A stretch of 64,000 nucleotides of DNA from the NCBI RefSeq assembly GCF_003473485.1, contig NC_053044.1, positions 26,161,591 through 26,225,590 on the forward strand. The letters are read 5' to 3'. Made by a program: the position numbers and the translations under genes. Below, in pieces: positions 22,944 through 35,110 of the stretch (position 1 is its first letter; the number at the start of each line of letters is the position of its first letter). Source of the DNA: Medicago truncatula (Eukaryota; Streptophyta; Magnoliopsida; Fabales; Fabaceae). The notes under the pieces are model-generated. The model did no database searches and was not told the origin of the DNA. It saw only the letters and a list, made by a program, of their open reading frames with translations.

Positions 22944-25900
22944 ATGGATCAACATATTTTCCATCGTAGCTGGATGTACGATAGAAAATATCCGGGGAAA
23001 AGGAAACTTAAGGCGGCTTTTGTGGATGGAGTTCGTGATTTTGTTGCTTACGCCATGGCGCAAGATGCCTTTCAATTGGAGGGAGGGATAAGATGTTCGT
23101 GTGTTAAATGTACGTGTAGGTTGATTCGGAGCCCAAAAGATGTTCTAAACCATTTAAAGGACCTTGGTTTTATGGAGAATTATTATGTGTGGATTTATCA
23201 CGGTGAACAAGAGCCGACAAATAATACCGAGTTTGATGTTAATATGCACGCTTCAAGCAGTGAGGCACGTATGGAGTGTGAAAACTTTGGCGTGATGGAA
23301 GATATGGTCGGTGATGCTGTTGGGGTGAACCTGTCTTACAACGAGGGTGGTGAAGAGGAAACAATCCCGAATGAGAAAGCGTTGAAGTTTTACAAGATGA
23401 TGCAAGAAGTAAACAAGCCGTTGTTTGAAGGGTCGTCTGATTCTAAGTTATCCATGAGTGTAAGGCTTTTAGCTGCCGCGTCAGATTGGAGTGTAGCCGA
23501 AGAAGGCTCAGAGTGTTATACAGATATCATGAGGGACACAACTCCTGTAAAGGACAATTTGCCCTTGAGTTTTTATGAGGCTCAAAAGTTGGTGGAGAAG
23601 TTGGGATTGGAAGTTAAAACTACTGATTGTTGCGTTAATGGGTGCATGTTGTTTTACGACAACGAATTTGGTAAAAATGATGGGGCGTTGGTGGCGTGTA
23701 AATTTTGCAATGCACCGAGGTATGAAGTATGTGATGATGCCGGTTCTCAGAAGAAGAAACGAGTCTCAATCAAGTCAATGTTTTATCTGCCAATAATACC
23801 AAGATTGCAGAGATTGTTTGCATCAACTCACACGGCCGATAAAATGACATGGCATTATTATAATAAACCTAATTCAGGTGTGATGCGACATCCTTGTGAC
23901 GGGGTGGCATGGAAGCACTTTGATCAAGTACATCGTGATTTTGCAGAAGATCCACATAATGTGAGGCTTGGATTATGCTCTGATGGATTTATTCCATATA
24001 TCCAAGCATCAGCAACGCCTTATTCTTGTTGGCCAATTCTTCTTACCCCGTATAATGTTCCTCTTGAGATGTGCATGTCAAAGCCTTATTTGTTTTTGAG
24101 TTGTATTGTACCAGGACCTACGAGCTCCTTAGATGGTATAGATGTGTATATACAACCCTTAATTGATGATTTGAATAGATTGTGGAACGGTGTATCGACA
24201 TATGATATTGCAAGGAAGAAAATTTTTAGAATGAGGGCAGCTCTGATGTGGACTATTAACGACTTTCCTGCATATGGAATGTTGTCTTGATGGTCGACTC
24301 ATGGAAGATTGGCTTGTCCACATTGCATGGAACAAACAAAGGCCATATGGTTTCATCACGGAAGAAAGCATTCGTAGTTTGACTGTCATCGTCCATTTTT
24401 ACCCGCGACACATGAATTTCGTAAGAAGAAGAATTTGTTTACTAAAGGAAAAACAGAAAAAGATGGCCCGCCTCCTAGGACGACATCAGAGGAAGTATAC
24501 CGTAGAGTCAATGAACTAGGACTTTTGAAATTCACAGATGTTGGCAAAAGAGTCAGACACCCAAAATACGGTAACGAGCACCATTGGACCAAAAGGAGTA
24601 TCTTCTGGGATCTCCCTTACTGGAAAGATAATTTACTGAGACATAATTTTGATGTTATGCACATTGAAAAGAACTTTTGTGACAATATAATTCACATAGT
24701 GATGAATGTCTCTGCTAAAACAAAAGATAATGAGAAGGCTAGAATGGACTTGCCATTGCATTGTAAGAGACCATAAATGGAGCTACAACTTCTTCAAAAT
24801 GGAAAATATCTAAAATCCAAGGCTGTTTATAGTCTTACTGATGATGAAGCAAAATCTGTTTGTCAATGGTTGAAAGAATTGAGGATGCCAGACGGATATT
24901 GTTCTAACTTGTCGAGGTGTGCCGACGTCAACTCAGGAAGACTGCGTAGAATGAAAAGTCATGATTCCCACGTTTTCCTGGAACGCTTACTTCCAATTGC
25001 GTTTCGCTCATTGCCAAACAATGTCTTAATCCCCTTGACTGAAATTAGCCTTTTTTTTTAAAGACTTGTGCGCTTCAACCTTGAGGATGGATGAACTTGT
25101 TAAAATGGATCAAAATATGCCTATCACTCTTTGTAAACTAGAGCAAGTTTTTCCCCCGGGCTTCTTTGATTTTATGGAACATCTTCCTGTGCATCTCGCA
25201 TACGAAGCTTGGCTCGGTGGACTTGTTCAATATAGGTGGAGGTATCCTTTTGAAAGGTTCATGGTGTTATCACGATTTCGGGGTATCAAGTCATTAATTA
25301 GGCTTGAACCTTTCAATCTTTGATATTCTCTATTTTTTCTTGGGAAGGGCAAAATTGAGAAAACCCTTAGAAATTCTAAGTTCGGGGGTCGTTTTCGTTA
25401 CGGGAAGGTGTTAGGCACCCGCAATGACTATAGTACTCTATAGGAACCGTTTTCCTAGTTTTATGTCTACGCTTTATTTTTAATGCTATTTACTAAAAAA
25501 AGGAAGTTGTTTATGTTAAGAATGGGGGGAGGAGTGTTTGGATTTTTATTTTATTGGACTTGGAGAGGATTTGACCTCTTGCCTACATACTCTTTTAAGG
25601 GATCAAAATTCCATGTAGTTCTCTTTCAAATTTTTTTTCGTGTGTTTGATTGATTTTAAGTTTTGGAAAATGGTTTTGAAGAAGAGAAAGAGGCCGTAAA
25701 GGCATGAGAAAAAAAATGGTGAATAGTTGGTTCAATTATTATTAAAAAAAGGTCTAAGTTGGAATTAGAGTTCATTTGAGTTTGATTAAGAAAATAAAGA
25801 GAAAATTCAATGGAGTTTGACTCCAAGGTTTATTTGGAAAAATTTTCAAGTGATGGAATTTGCTTGTTTTTTGGAAAATTGATATTTTTCTAAGTATCGC

Positions 25901-28900
25901 GTTTCCTAGGCATACATCTAAAGCGGTAAACATACAACGTGTGTGCGTGTCGGTGCTTGTGTCGGTGTACATCATTAGAGAGTCCATTGTCCGTTACATT
26001 GGCCCTAGTTTACATTCTATGGTCTTGCAAGAAATTAAAAGGAAATTTAAACTACCTAAAAAAAATGCCTAAACTATTAGAAATGGAGATGAAATGATAG
26101 GATGCTTATGAGGTCAATGAAACAAGAAATGAAATGGTTAGTAATATAAGGCATAAAATGGTAAGAAAAGTAAGCAAAGAATTACGAGGCGAAACGGTAA
26201 AAATGACAACAATAACCAAAATGTAAAAAAAAACACATTACTTGTAACAAAAGAAATTAACAAATCACATTAAAACAGTAAAACAAACACACAACCAGTA
26301 GCATATTCAACATGAAATTGCATATAAATCACTCATATCATGCCAAGACCTCATGAACGAATTATGGCAAGAAAATTCGCAAGTTTAATCAAAAAACGAA
26401 CAAATCAACAAGAAAATATTGCATATATTTTTATCATTTTTTTTAACATGCAAAAACATCACAAAAGTATTAAAAATACATCAAGAAACATATAGGAATT
26501 TTTAGGAATTTTTTGCAAGAAAATTGAACAAGCAGGGGGTTCAGATAGCAAGAAACAGGGTGCAAATAGCAAGAAATAAGAAAAAAAATGCAGAAATAAA
26601 CAAACTGGAAGCCCAAGCCCAAAACCCATGGATCCGGATGCATAGGGAGCGTTGGATTGATCCAGGAAGCCAAACCCTAGATCTAAAGGCTCAAAATGAA
26701 GGGAAAGAACCAGAAATAAACCGGACCAGTTCAGTTGCTTATAAAAAGGCTTGGGGACCGGTTTTTTCATTTTCTTCCTCTTCATTCTCTCTCTTCTCTC
26801 ATTCTAGTGAGAGAAGCTCTCACCTCTCTCCTCTCTCAAACTCGCCGGATTCTGGAAATGGCGGATGATCTTCATCTTCTCCGGTGAAGCTTGCTTCTCC
26901 GGCGTGGTGGCCGGCCGCCCAAGGGTGGCGGCGCCGCCGCCGGAGTTGAGCAAGTTTCTCCGATTTCGAATTTTTTTACATTTTTAGATATTCTTTTTTG
27001 TTCTGAACACGAATCTGGCACTGGATTTTGCATGCAAAGCTCGAATCAACATAGATCTGAGATTCTTTTTTGCGGTTTTCGAAATCTTTTTTTAGTTTTT
27101 TTTTAGTTCTTTTTGAATGAGACCTTTAGAACTTCACAGATCTACATTTGATTCATCTTAGTTGTTGTTTTTAAGCAAGAAAGATGAAGTTTATGTGTTT
27201 ACCTGTAGTTTCAATGGAGGTTTCGAGATTCTTCAGAAAAAACTTGATTTTTGGCTCTGCTTTGTTGATTTTGCTGCGTGAATCCGAAAATAAATCGGTT
27301 CTGGCTGGTTTGATTCTTTCTTCTTCTTCACTGGTTCGAATTTTTTCTTCTTTTCCTCTTCCTCTTCACTGATTCTCTGTGATCGGTGCTTGAGTTTGCC
27401 AATGGCGAATTCGCACCTTGAATTGTAGAGAATCTGGTTCGATGATGATGATTCTTTGATGAATCACTGAGAACCGTGATGAATTTGATTGAATCTGGTT
27501 CTGGAAAAGTTAGGGTTTATGAATGTTCTTGGTGTTCTTTGTGATTTTCTGTTTTGATCTAACTGAATGGAGAGAGAAAGTTGAAATTCTGTTTTGGTGA
27601 TGTGTCACTGATTCTGTGGATCTGTGCAGATTTGTTCAGTGAATGCACCTTTTATAGGCTGCCATGTGTGATTCTGGACCAATGAAATGGTGACATCTGT
27701 TTTTGGACTTAGGGACCTTTCTGCAAAATAAGAAAATTGAAGGACTGGACTGCAATTAAGAAAAAGGACCTAAAAATGCAATTTTAAAAAAGTATTGGAC
27801 TAAAATGCAATAAAAATAAAATTGGACTAAAATTGGTAAATTGGACGAAACGTAAAGTGAAACCACAAATAAAATCAACAAAAAGGACTAAAATGAACCA
27901 ATTACAAAAATGAGGTATTTTAAAATACTTCTCTGCCGAAATTTTGACAGGAAAAGAGCAAAATGCCCCTAGGGACTAAACTGACTCAGATGCAATTTTT
28001 GAATTGATTTTAGACAGAGATTCAACAATGATTTGTACAAACAAGTTAAAAAGACTCAGAGACAGACACAGGGACTAAAATGGGTTCCAATGCAGGAAAT
28101 GACCAAAATACCCTTTTTTGTATGATTTTTTGAAATAAAATGCAAGAAAAGTAATGCAATGATTCAGAGAGTTTTCAAATGACTTGTAATGCAAGAAAGA
28201 TACTTTGGATAGTTTTATGCAAGAAAAGTACTGATTGAACACACTTCGAGACAGAGACAGTAAAATATGCAGATGAAAAGAGAGTAAAGGTTCAGAGTAA
28301 AACAACAGTAAATTGACAGATATCAGTGTAAAAAAGAAATTTGAACGGGTATTTTTAGGTCCAAAATCAGGGTATAACACATGGGTTATGCAAAGCGAAT
28401 GGTGAGAAATAAAGCAAGGGTTGAGGGATCAATAGTTGCAGCTTACGTGCGTCTGGAAACAAACTATTTCATCTCTCATTACTCCAACCCGTTGATGTTG
28501 ACCCCAAGGAATACACGAAATGAAGTTATTGTTGAAAGTGAAGGGTTTCAGTCTGCCTTATCAGTTTTTCATCACCAAGGACGTCCTTGTCATCCAGGGA
28601 AATATTACTGGATGAACGATGCAGAGTTGCAGTCAGCGACAATTCATGTGATGATTAATTGTAGCGAAGTTGGACCATACATTGCGATATTTCAAGGATT
28701 AAATATCAGCAACATATATACAAGTTTTCAAGGATGGTTTAAGCATCAATTGTTAAATTCTCATCCGACTACACAAATATATCATTTGAGGGGATTAGCC
28801 GAAGGTCCGGGAAGAAAAGTCAAACAATGGGACACTTACTTTGTCAATGGGTTTAAATTTCATACTCAATCACGATCAGTGGGCAAAAAAACAATTAACA

Positions 28901-29247
28901 GTGGTGTTTACGTCAAAGGAATCAATGATGGAGGTGAAGATGACTTCTATGGTGTGATCAAACACATATTTGAAGTAACTTACCTATATGTAGGTGAACC
29001 TAACAAAGTTGTATTGTTTTATTGTGACTGGTTTGACCCTGCAAATGGGATGAAAATTGATCCAAAGCATAAAACTGTTGATGTACGAATGAACAGGATG
29101 TATAATGCATTTGACCCTTTCATTTTGGCAAGTAAAGTTAGTCAAGTGTATTATGTACCCTATCCTTCTCATCACCGACGCAAACATGGATGGTTTGCAC
29201 ATTTTTCTGATTGGTTATTGCTGGAACGATTATTCATTGTGTTGTAA
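22944..29247 (+). pseudogene. CACTA transposase (TNP2 type), broken
   Basis: Catalytic transposase of the element. Domain order readable from the N-terminus: transposase-associated domain (RSWMYDRKYPGKRK, cysteine pairs CSCVKC); TNP2 domain (INDFPAYGMLS, HHWTKRSIFWDLPYWKDNLL, FDVMHIEKNF); DUF4218 (WLGGLVQYRWRYPFERFM ... YAKRMVRNKARVEGSIV); and DUF4216 (FHTQSRS.GKKTINSGVYV, VVLFYCDWFDP). Damage: in-frame stops at 24288 (after YGMLS), near 24375, and at 24774, a +1 frameshift at about 25060, and the solo LTR insertion at 25265-28379 inside DUF4218. The frame resumes exactly after the insertion because insert plus target duplication is 3120 bp, a multiple of three. Non-functional. Confidence 0.92.
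25265..28379 (-). mobile_element. Solo LTR of an Ogre-like Ty3 retrotransposon, 3115 bp
   Basis: In minus orientation it starts TGTTATACCCTGATTTTGG and ends with a GATAACA, the same ends as the LTR at 59332-62943. The long shared tract includes the AAGTTCGGGGGTCGTTTTCG region. A perfect 5-bp target duplication CATGG flanks it (25260-25264 and 28380-28384). There is no internal region, so it was produced by LTR-LTR recombination after insertion into the transposase gene. It keeps two TATA-like elements in opposite senses (27650-27656 minus; 26739-26749 plus). Confidence 0.95.
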
Positions 29248-30833
29248 ATCATGGAAATATAGATTATGTCTTGTAGGATATATATCTGATTTGCTTCTGT
29301 TTGGTGCTTTTTGTTTCTAAAATATAATGACACCATGCATGCACCTTCACTGTTCATCATCTTCTTGCCGTTTGCTGCTTCCATCGCTGCTTCCATCACA
29401 CTAATCGCTCGCTCTCACTCTCTTCCTTCAAGATTTATCCAATTGGTATCTTTCTTTTCTCTCTCAACTCCTCTATAGGTAGAGAAAAAAAGAAGAAAAA
29501 GAATGAGAATTAGAGAATCGGTAGAGAAAGGTAGTGTATTCGTTGCTCCCTTTTCCACCATGATATAGCCGTGTCGGTGTCCTAGGTTTTTTCAGATTAG
29601 CTGTGTCCCGTGTCCGTGTCCGAGTCTGTGCTTCATAGGGTTTTACACATTTCTGTTTGCTAACTCTGTTTGCTATACCAGCACCTTAATTGGGTTTTAC
29701 TCTTGATTGGTTGTTTGTGTTTACATATTATGTTGATTTGAGTGTAATTCTACAAAACCAATCCAAAAGTTCAGTTTTGTTCGTAAACAGACTTAAACTT
29801 CCTCTATTTAATTAAAATATTAAACGGTGTCCGAATTGAGCAAACGAACATTCCCTGGAAAGCTTAGAATGTCTAGAATATAAATATAATTTTAGTTTTG
29901 GTGTTTAAATATCCAATTTGTACAGTTTTACTAATGAACGTGTACAGGTACAGAAACATGTTAGCAGTTTTTATTCAACTTATAATCAGGGTTTTGCTCA
30001 TTATACTTATTGAAATTCCACGATTCTAGTGCCTATTATGTAGATAATTTTGTCTACTTTCTAATGGTTCAAGTTCCACTCTCAAAAGAACATTTGTATC
30101 TTAAGTTATACGATATTTATAACAGAGTATCTAAGCTGCAAAAGTCAGAATTTCAATCTATTCCTTTTTTTTTTTCACTTAGTCAATTGATCATACTTCT
30201 ACATTTCTTAATCTAAGACATTATTACCATGACATAATAGTATAAAAGTAACTTTATGCTGATTCAACTCTGTTAGTGTGCATTTAGGTTTCGTCATCAG
30301 GTGTCGCCGTCGTGGTTAGGTAAGAGCTATGAATTGTGGGTTGAGAGTTAACATGTATTTATCTTTTTGAATACCCTGCCTACTAGCCATCCATCTTTCT
30401 GAATTACTGATACAGTGTAGTCGAATTGAATGTATCATTGCATTTTTTCCTTGATGTTAAACCTGTGCGTATTTTAGAGCATTAATCAATTCTTTTTATT
30501 TCTGTTCCAGACTGTTTAGGCAAGCAGACAGGGGAACAAGATCGAAACGCAACTTAGTTTATCTGCAAAGAAGTAAGGTTGGTATATAGTCTGTGTCATG
30601 ATATGGTAGACTGTGCCATGATATACTTAGTGGTATATAGCATACCCGATCCAATACTTGGCTCGAACCGGTCAGGTGTCCGGTTCCTGGTTCAACCGGT
30701 CGTTACGAGCCAGGTTTTAAAACTATGGTATATAGTCAATGTTTGCTGCACTTGGTTGTTGAAGTTAAAACTTCAAACTGATTCTTTTACTCTTTCTTCT
30801 GCTACCTCTATTAATTTTGTTTATTGTATAATT
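29248..30833. other. CACTA interior spacer
   Basis: Between the two transposon genes. Contains CT-rich leader-like sequence near 29340-29470, a GTGTCC-rich patch (29570-29640) and, at 30655-30715, a CGGTTCCTGGTTCAACCGG segment resembling a MITE terminus. No convincing gene; it may hold 5' exons of the second gene. Confidence 0.5.
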
Positions 30834-32855
30834 ATGACAGGGATGTTTGGACGAGACAAGGATAAGGGTAAGGCTCATGTTGTAGATCATGGGAAGCCGA
30901 AGAAAAAGAAGAATGGAAGAATAGATGTTTCCTCAGACCCTACCAGACAGTGGGTTCGGCCGACGGGGATTACCTTCCGTAACATTGATGAACGGACTGG
31001 TACTCCTATTCCTACTACTACTACTCCACCTCCTTACCCCACTCCATTCCCGCCTAATTCTCCCGCACCATTCCCGCCTATTCTTCCCGCATCATTTCCA
31101 GCAGCTACTACTAGTCATGCTACTACTAGCCATCCCCCCATATATTCTAATCCTGGTTTTGCCATGCCTGGATTTACTCCGCCATCCACACACTCGCCAA
31201 ATTACAACACCACCCGGTCTAATGTCCGACAAGGCTTTAACACATCCGTTCCATCACAATCATCAACGGAACTGATGCAAGCTCTTATGCAAACTGGAAA
31301 TTTCCTAGCCTTACTTGCTGATCAACGGCCTCCACAACAGCAACAACAACAACAACAAAACAACCAAAATGAAGAGGTACCGTATGGGGGTGATCAATAA
31401 CGACGACAACGACGTCAAATCATTGAAGACTGGGAGTATGTGGATAACCTTATTGTGGTTACCAACACCTGAAACTTAAGTAATACAAATTTAATTTGTT
31501 ACCTATGTTTGACTTAATTCTTATTAGTTTTTTAAATGCATAATTTAATTAACAATTCAAATTTGTAGGTTAGAGCCATCCCACGGAGTATCAGAACATA
31601 TTAGGCGATCCAGACGTTTTACCCTAAATATAGGCGTTGGGCCGTATATACAGATCTTACTACCGATGACAGGAACAACCTTTTTAAATACTTTTCGGTA
31701 AACACATTTTATTGAATATTAAATAATTGTATTTAATTTATAATATGGTTTATTTTAATTTACATTATTGAATGTCTAATAATTTTTTTTATTGCAGGAT
31801 TTTTGTAGATGGGAACCTCATCATCACACTCTTGTAGAGAGAAACTTTCATAGGGTAGCTACAAGACGTTTATCAAATTTATTATATGATGAACGGAAGG
31901 AATTGAAAAAATGTAAGGGCAATTATCGTACAGAATGGATCGGAGAGAAAAGTTGGGAGTTATTGCTGAAGTATTGGAATGAAGATCCACATTTTAAGAA
32001 CCGGTCCAGAGCTAACAAGCTGAACAGAGCATCTATTGTAGGAGGACAGTTGCACGCACAAGGCTCTATCACTGGTTCTATTCTTGCATTTTTGGTTGTT
32101 AGGTTTGGCATGCTATTCTGTTATTGACAGTGGTTAGGGAGTGTTTTTTTTAGGTGATCCATTTTCTGTATGTGGCTTTTCTGTTTTGGTGTTGATAGCT
32201 TGTTGTTGCTGTGTGTTTGTTTTTTTTTTTTTTTTTCGGTTTTGACTTTATTATATATTACTTTACTTTATAGGCAGCTTATCGCACGGAAGCAACGGAG
32301 TTTTTGGAGGAGAATCTTGAGATTCCATCATATCCAGAAATTGTCTTCCCCATTAAACTTCAATTATGGGCAAAGGCTTCAGAAAAAGGAAAACCGGATG
32401 GAGGAAAAGGAAGAAAGGGTAGAATGTACGGTCTTGGGCCGTTAGCCGACAATGTGGTACATGTAGATTTGTTCTATGTTCCTCCTCCACCAGAGTCATC
32501 ATCTCGTTCTAGAGAGCTGCCTCTTGAGATGCAAGCAATGATACAACGAATGAACCAGGAGTTGCAATCTCAAAAGGAGACATTGGCAAAGAAAGAAGAA
32601 TCGGCGAATGAGTTAAGGGAATTGATGGCCAAACAGGCCGAGGAAATGAGAAAACTCAAAAGGATGGTTACAAAAAGGATGGGTGGCATGAAGAGTAGGA
32701 AGACATTGGAATCATCGTCGCCATTGAGTCAATCATCACCATCGGTTCAAGAAGACCGAACACATGACGACGACAATGATGATGATGATAAGGACGAGGA
32801 TGAGGACGAGGACGAGGACGAGGAGGAGGAGAGGGATGATGATCATAACGAGTAA
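30834..32855 (+). CDS. CACTA second protein, Transposase_24-like (TNPA-type)
   Basis: Likely the DNA-binding accessory protein of the element. Exon-like parts: 30834-31400 (basic start GRDKDKGKAHVV, proline/threonine-rich middle, poly-Q near 31335-31360), about 31567-31700 (LEPSHGVSEHIRRSRRF), 31799-32110 (RTEWIGEKSWELLLKYW then KLNRASIVGGQLHAQGS, the most family-like part) and 32275-32855 (TEATEFLEENLEIP, coiled-coil-like QSQKETLAKKEESANELREL, and a strongly acidic Asp/Glu tail). Joined by probable introns; exact splice sites not all resolved (a donor GAG|GTACC near 31376 is one candidate). The WIGE...W...YW...NRAS..GG.LH..GS order matches PF03004. Either start, 30834 or 30843, is possible. 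I see no stops within the conserved parts, unlike the transposase. Confidence 0.75.
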
Positions 32856-33224
32856 TTTATATTCTTGTTGTGTATTTCAATGTTGTTTTTAGCAAGTTTC
32901 AGTTGCTGTTTTTTGGTTAGGGACTGGTTTTGGGCACTTTTAGGTGGTTATTGTCAAAGAAAATTTAACTTGCATTTATGAATTTTGTTTTATGTAATTA
33001 TTTATCAACATGACATGTTTTGTAGGAAACAAATTATCAAAAAATTTGGGTTATTTTCAAATTTTGGCGCACTTTTTTTATTTTTGTTTTTTTTTTTAAT
33101 TTGATTTTTATGAAATTTTTGCGCCAAATATTTTGGCACCTCATTTGAATTATTTGGTGCCTTTTTCGAAATCAAAATTTGGATCTAATTTCTATTTTTT
33201 AAATATAATTGTTTCCTAGGAAAG

Positions 33225-33525
33225 TTTCGTAGGAAAGCGTGTGTCAGTCTGCAATTTTTAATTATTATTGTTTCCTAGGAAATTTTCGTCGGAAATCGTG
33301 TGTCAGTGGTGACAGTCTGAAACATGCTTTCCTACTAAACTTTCCTCGGTAATTCTGTCGGAAAAAGTATTTCCTCGGAAGTTCCTCGGAAATCTCGTAG
33401 GAATAGATCTAAAATTTCCTACAACTTGTTTCCTCGATAATTTCTCGGAAATCCGTGTTTTCCTACGAAAAAAGTGTGTTTTCCGAGGAATATTTCCCTA
33501 GAAAAATCCAATATTTCTTTTAGTG
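33225..33525. repeat. Right subterminal repeats of the CACTA element
   Basis: Dense array of TTTCCTAGGAAA, TTTCGTCGGAAA, TTTCCTCGGAAA and TTTCCGAGGAAT words, mirroring the left end. Confidence 0.8.
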
Positions 33526-33587
33526 CTCTCATCTTATTTGTCTTCAAATGTATCATTTATCTGTAAATTAGAGCCTATCGTAATTGT

Positions 33588-33665
33588 TATTAATGTATAA
33601 CATACAGTCATAATGACTAGCATGATTCTAGGATCATGTATTCCAAGACAATGTTGTAAATATTT
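33588..33665. repeat. Direct repeat bordering Copia remnant (left)
   Basis: About 78 bp (TTATTAATGTATAACATACAG..., GACTAGCATGATTC..., CCAAGACAATGTTG) also present, diverged, at 35320-35397. The pair flanks the Copia coding remnants, so these may be LTR remnants. Confidence 0.5.
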
Positions 33666-33769
33666 AAGAAGTTGTAATGTCAAAGTACCACCTAATGATT
33701 GTTTTAGTTTTTGTTAGGCATGCCATAATGGCAAAATGTGTATTTTACCTTAAAAGTCTACTTCTTCTC

Positions 33770-34085
33770 ATGCTCAGGAACCACTTGACTCGTTCACACT
33801 GATGTATGGGGCCTTGCACCAATAACGTCGTCCTCTAGTTTCAAATATTATGTGCACTTTGTTGATGATTTTATTAGGTTTATTTGAATTTATCCCACGA
33901 AACAAAAGACTGAGATTGTGCAAGCTTTCACCCAGTTCAAAAACTTGACCAAAAATCAATTTAATATAAAAATTAAAGTAATTCATTGTGGTGGTGAATA
34001 CAAAGATGTGAAAAAAATTCCAATAGAAGCTGACATACTATTTAAAATGTCATATCCATTTACCTCATCAAAATGAAACGCCTCC
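33770..34085 (+). pseudogene. Copia integrase relic
   Basis: Plus-strand remnant of an rve integrase: HTDVWGLAPITSSSSFKYYV, HFVDDFIRF, a stop, then IYPTKQKTEIVQAF and a HCGGEY. Contains at least one stop and breaks off shortly before the TRIM at 34098. Confidence 0.8.
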
Positions 34086-34293
34086 GCTTGGTGGGCATGT
34101 AACGCCCGAGGCTGATGAGGGCGGGGAGTGGACCGGCTCCTAGCATGCTTCTAGGCAAAATTGAATCACATCGGAATGAAAGAGATCCTGAGGCCGTACA
34201 TGTATGGGACTGAATGGTTAAAGGAAGCTTATAATAATTGTTTGGTACTATCTATATCAACAAGATGCATCTTCCTTTTTGTAGCTCATTCAA

Positions 34294-34363
34294 TAAGAAC
34301 TCCACAGTTAAGCGTGCTTGACTTGGAGCAATTTTGGGATGGGTGACCTACCGGGAAGTTTCC
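34294..34363 (+). promoter_or_regulatory. 5S-rRNA-like Pol III promoter block, copy 1
   Basis: Contains A-box-like AGTTAAGCGTGC and C-box-like GGATGGGTGACCTACCGGGAA in 5S order and spacing. In Cassandra LTRs this block is the retained internal control region. Confidence 0.75.
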
Positions 34364-34491
34364 GGTAAGCGTGCGAGTGAGGACAAAACACACTAAAAAG
34401 ACTCGTTTTGGTTTGTGGGGTCAGTCAGCAATCGTAAAAGCAGTTTGGGATGTTACAAATAGTATCTTCTTTTCGGTAGCTGATCATTCCA

Positions 34492-34562
34492 TAAGAACTC
34501 CACAGTTAAGCGTGCTTGACTTGGAGCAATTTTGGGATGGGTGACCTACCAGGAAGTTTTCG
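34492..34562 (+). promoter_or_regulatory. 5S-rRNA-like Pol III promoter block, copy 2
   Basis: Nearly identical to copy 1, about 198 bp downstream, with CCAGGAAG for CCGGGAAG. Confidence 0.75.
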
Positions 34563-34689
34563 GTAAGTGTGCGAGTGAGGACAAAACACGCTGAAAAGAC
34601 TCGTGTTGGTTTGTGGGGTCAGTCAGCAATCCTAAAAGCAGTCTGGGATGTTACACACCACCAATCATTGCTTGCACATCAAGTCATCC

Positions 34690-35110
34690 ACTAACTTGGA
34701 TATAACAGGCTTCTCTGATGCAAACTAGGACACTAATATTGATGACAAGAAATCCATGGTTGGTCAATGTGTGTTCCTTTGTGAAATACTCATCTCGTGG
34801 TCCTCAAGAAAACAATAGGTAGTATCAAGATCAAATGCAGAGCCAGAGTACAGAGCTTTAGCTGAGCTTCTAATCCCATTGCTTAGGAAACCCGTACTAC
34901 TATGGTGTGACAACTTGAGTGCAAAGGCACTAGTTTTTATCTAGTTCTGTATGTTCGTTCTAAGCATATTGAAATTGATATTCGTTATTTCAGAGATCTA
35001 GTACTACGAAATAAAGTTGTTGTCGTTTATGTCCCAACATCTGATCAAATTGTACATTGTCTCACCAAGCCATTAAGTCACACTCCTTTCAGCCAAATCA
35101 GACACAAACT
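34690..35110 (+). pseudogene. Copia RNase H relic
   Basis: Plus-strand remnant of the Copia C-terminus: GFSDANWDTNIDDKKSM, SNAEPEYRALAELL, LLWCDNLSAKAL, then in other frames KHIEIDIRYFRDLV and VPTSDQIVHCLTKPL. The intervening RT domain is missing; the TRIM occupies the gap. The downstream part of the direct repeat lies at 35320-35397. Confidence 0.8.

Larger units (their letters stand above)
21223..33525 (+). mobile_element. CACTA (En/Spm-type) DNA transposon, 12.3 kb
   Basis: Left end CACTACAAGAAATACTAG and right end ...AATATTTCTTTTAGTG (complement CACTAAAAGAAATATT). It is flanked by an identical 3-bp target duplication CTC (21220-21222 and 33526-33528), the hallmark of the superfamily. The ends carry subterminal arrays of TTTCCTACGAAA/TTTCGTCGGAAA-like words. 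Inside are a broken TNP2 transposase gene and a second, Transposase_24-like gene, in the usual order. A solo LTR is nested within. Mobilisation would need transposase from another copy. Confidence 0.95.
34098..34655 (+). mobile_element. Cassandra-like TRIM LTRs containing 5S-rRNA-derived sequence
   Basis: One complete LTR (34098-34457, TGTAACGCCCGAGG...GATGTTACA) is followed directly by a partial second copy (34458-34655) ending in the same GATGTTACA. Each carries a block that matches the 5S rRNA internal promoter (AACTCCACAGTTAAGCGTGC and GGGATGGGTGACC), the signature of Cassandra terminal-repeat retrotransposons in miniature. The normal internal region with a primer binding site is absent, so this is a recombined or tandem LTR form. 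Confidence 0.8.

Noticed and set aside
26524..27372. Host genes in the GC-richer part of the solo LTR (several open frames of 60-114 codons)
   Set aside because: They lie inside the LTR, are not conserved in frame in the 59332-62943 copy, and carry no domain.
28075..28380. Minus-strand open frame of 101 codons at the LTR edge
   Set aside because: It lies within LTR U3 sequence and the matching start of the 59332 LTR does not keep the frame.
34294..34562. Two 5S rRNA genes
   Set aside because: Only the internal promoter part matches and it sits inside LTR-like sequence; this is the Cassandra pattern, not host 5S rDNA.
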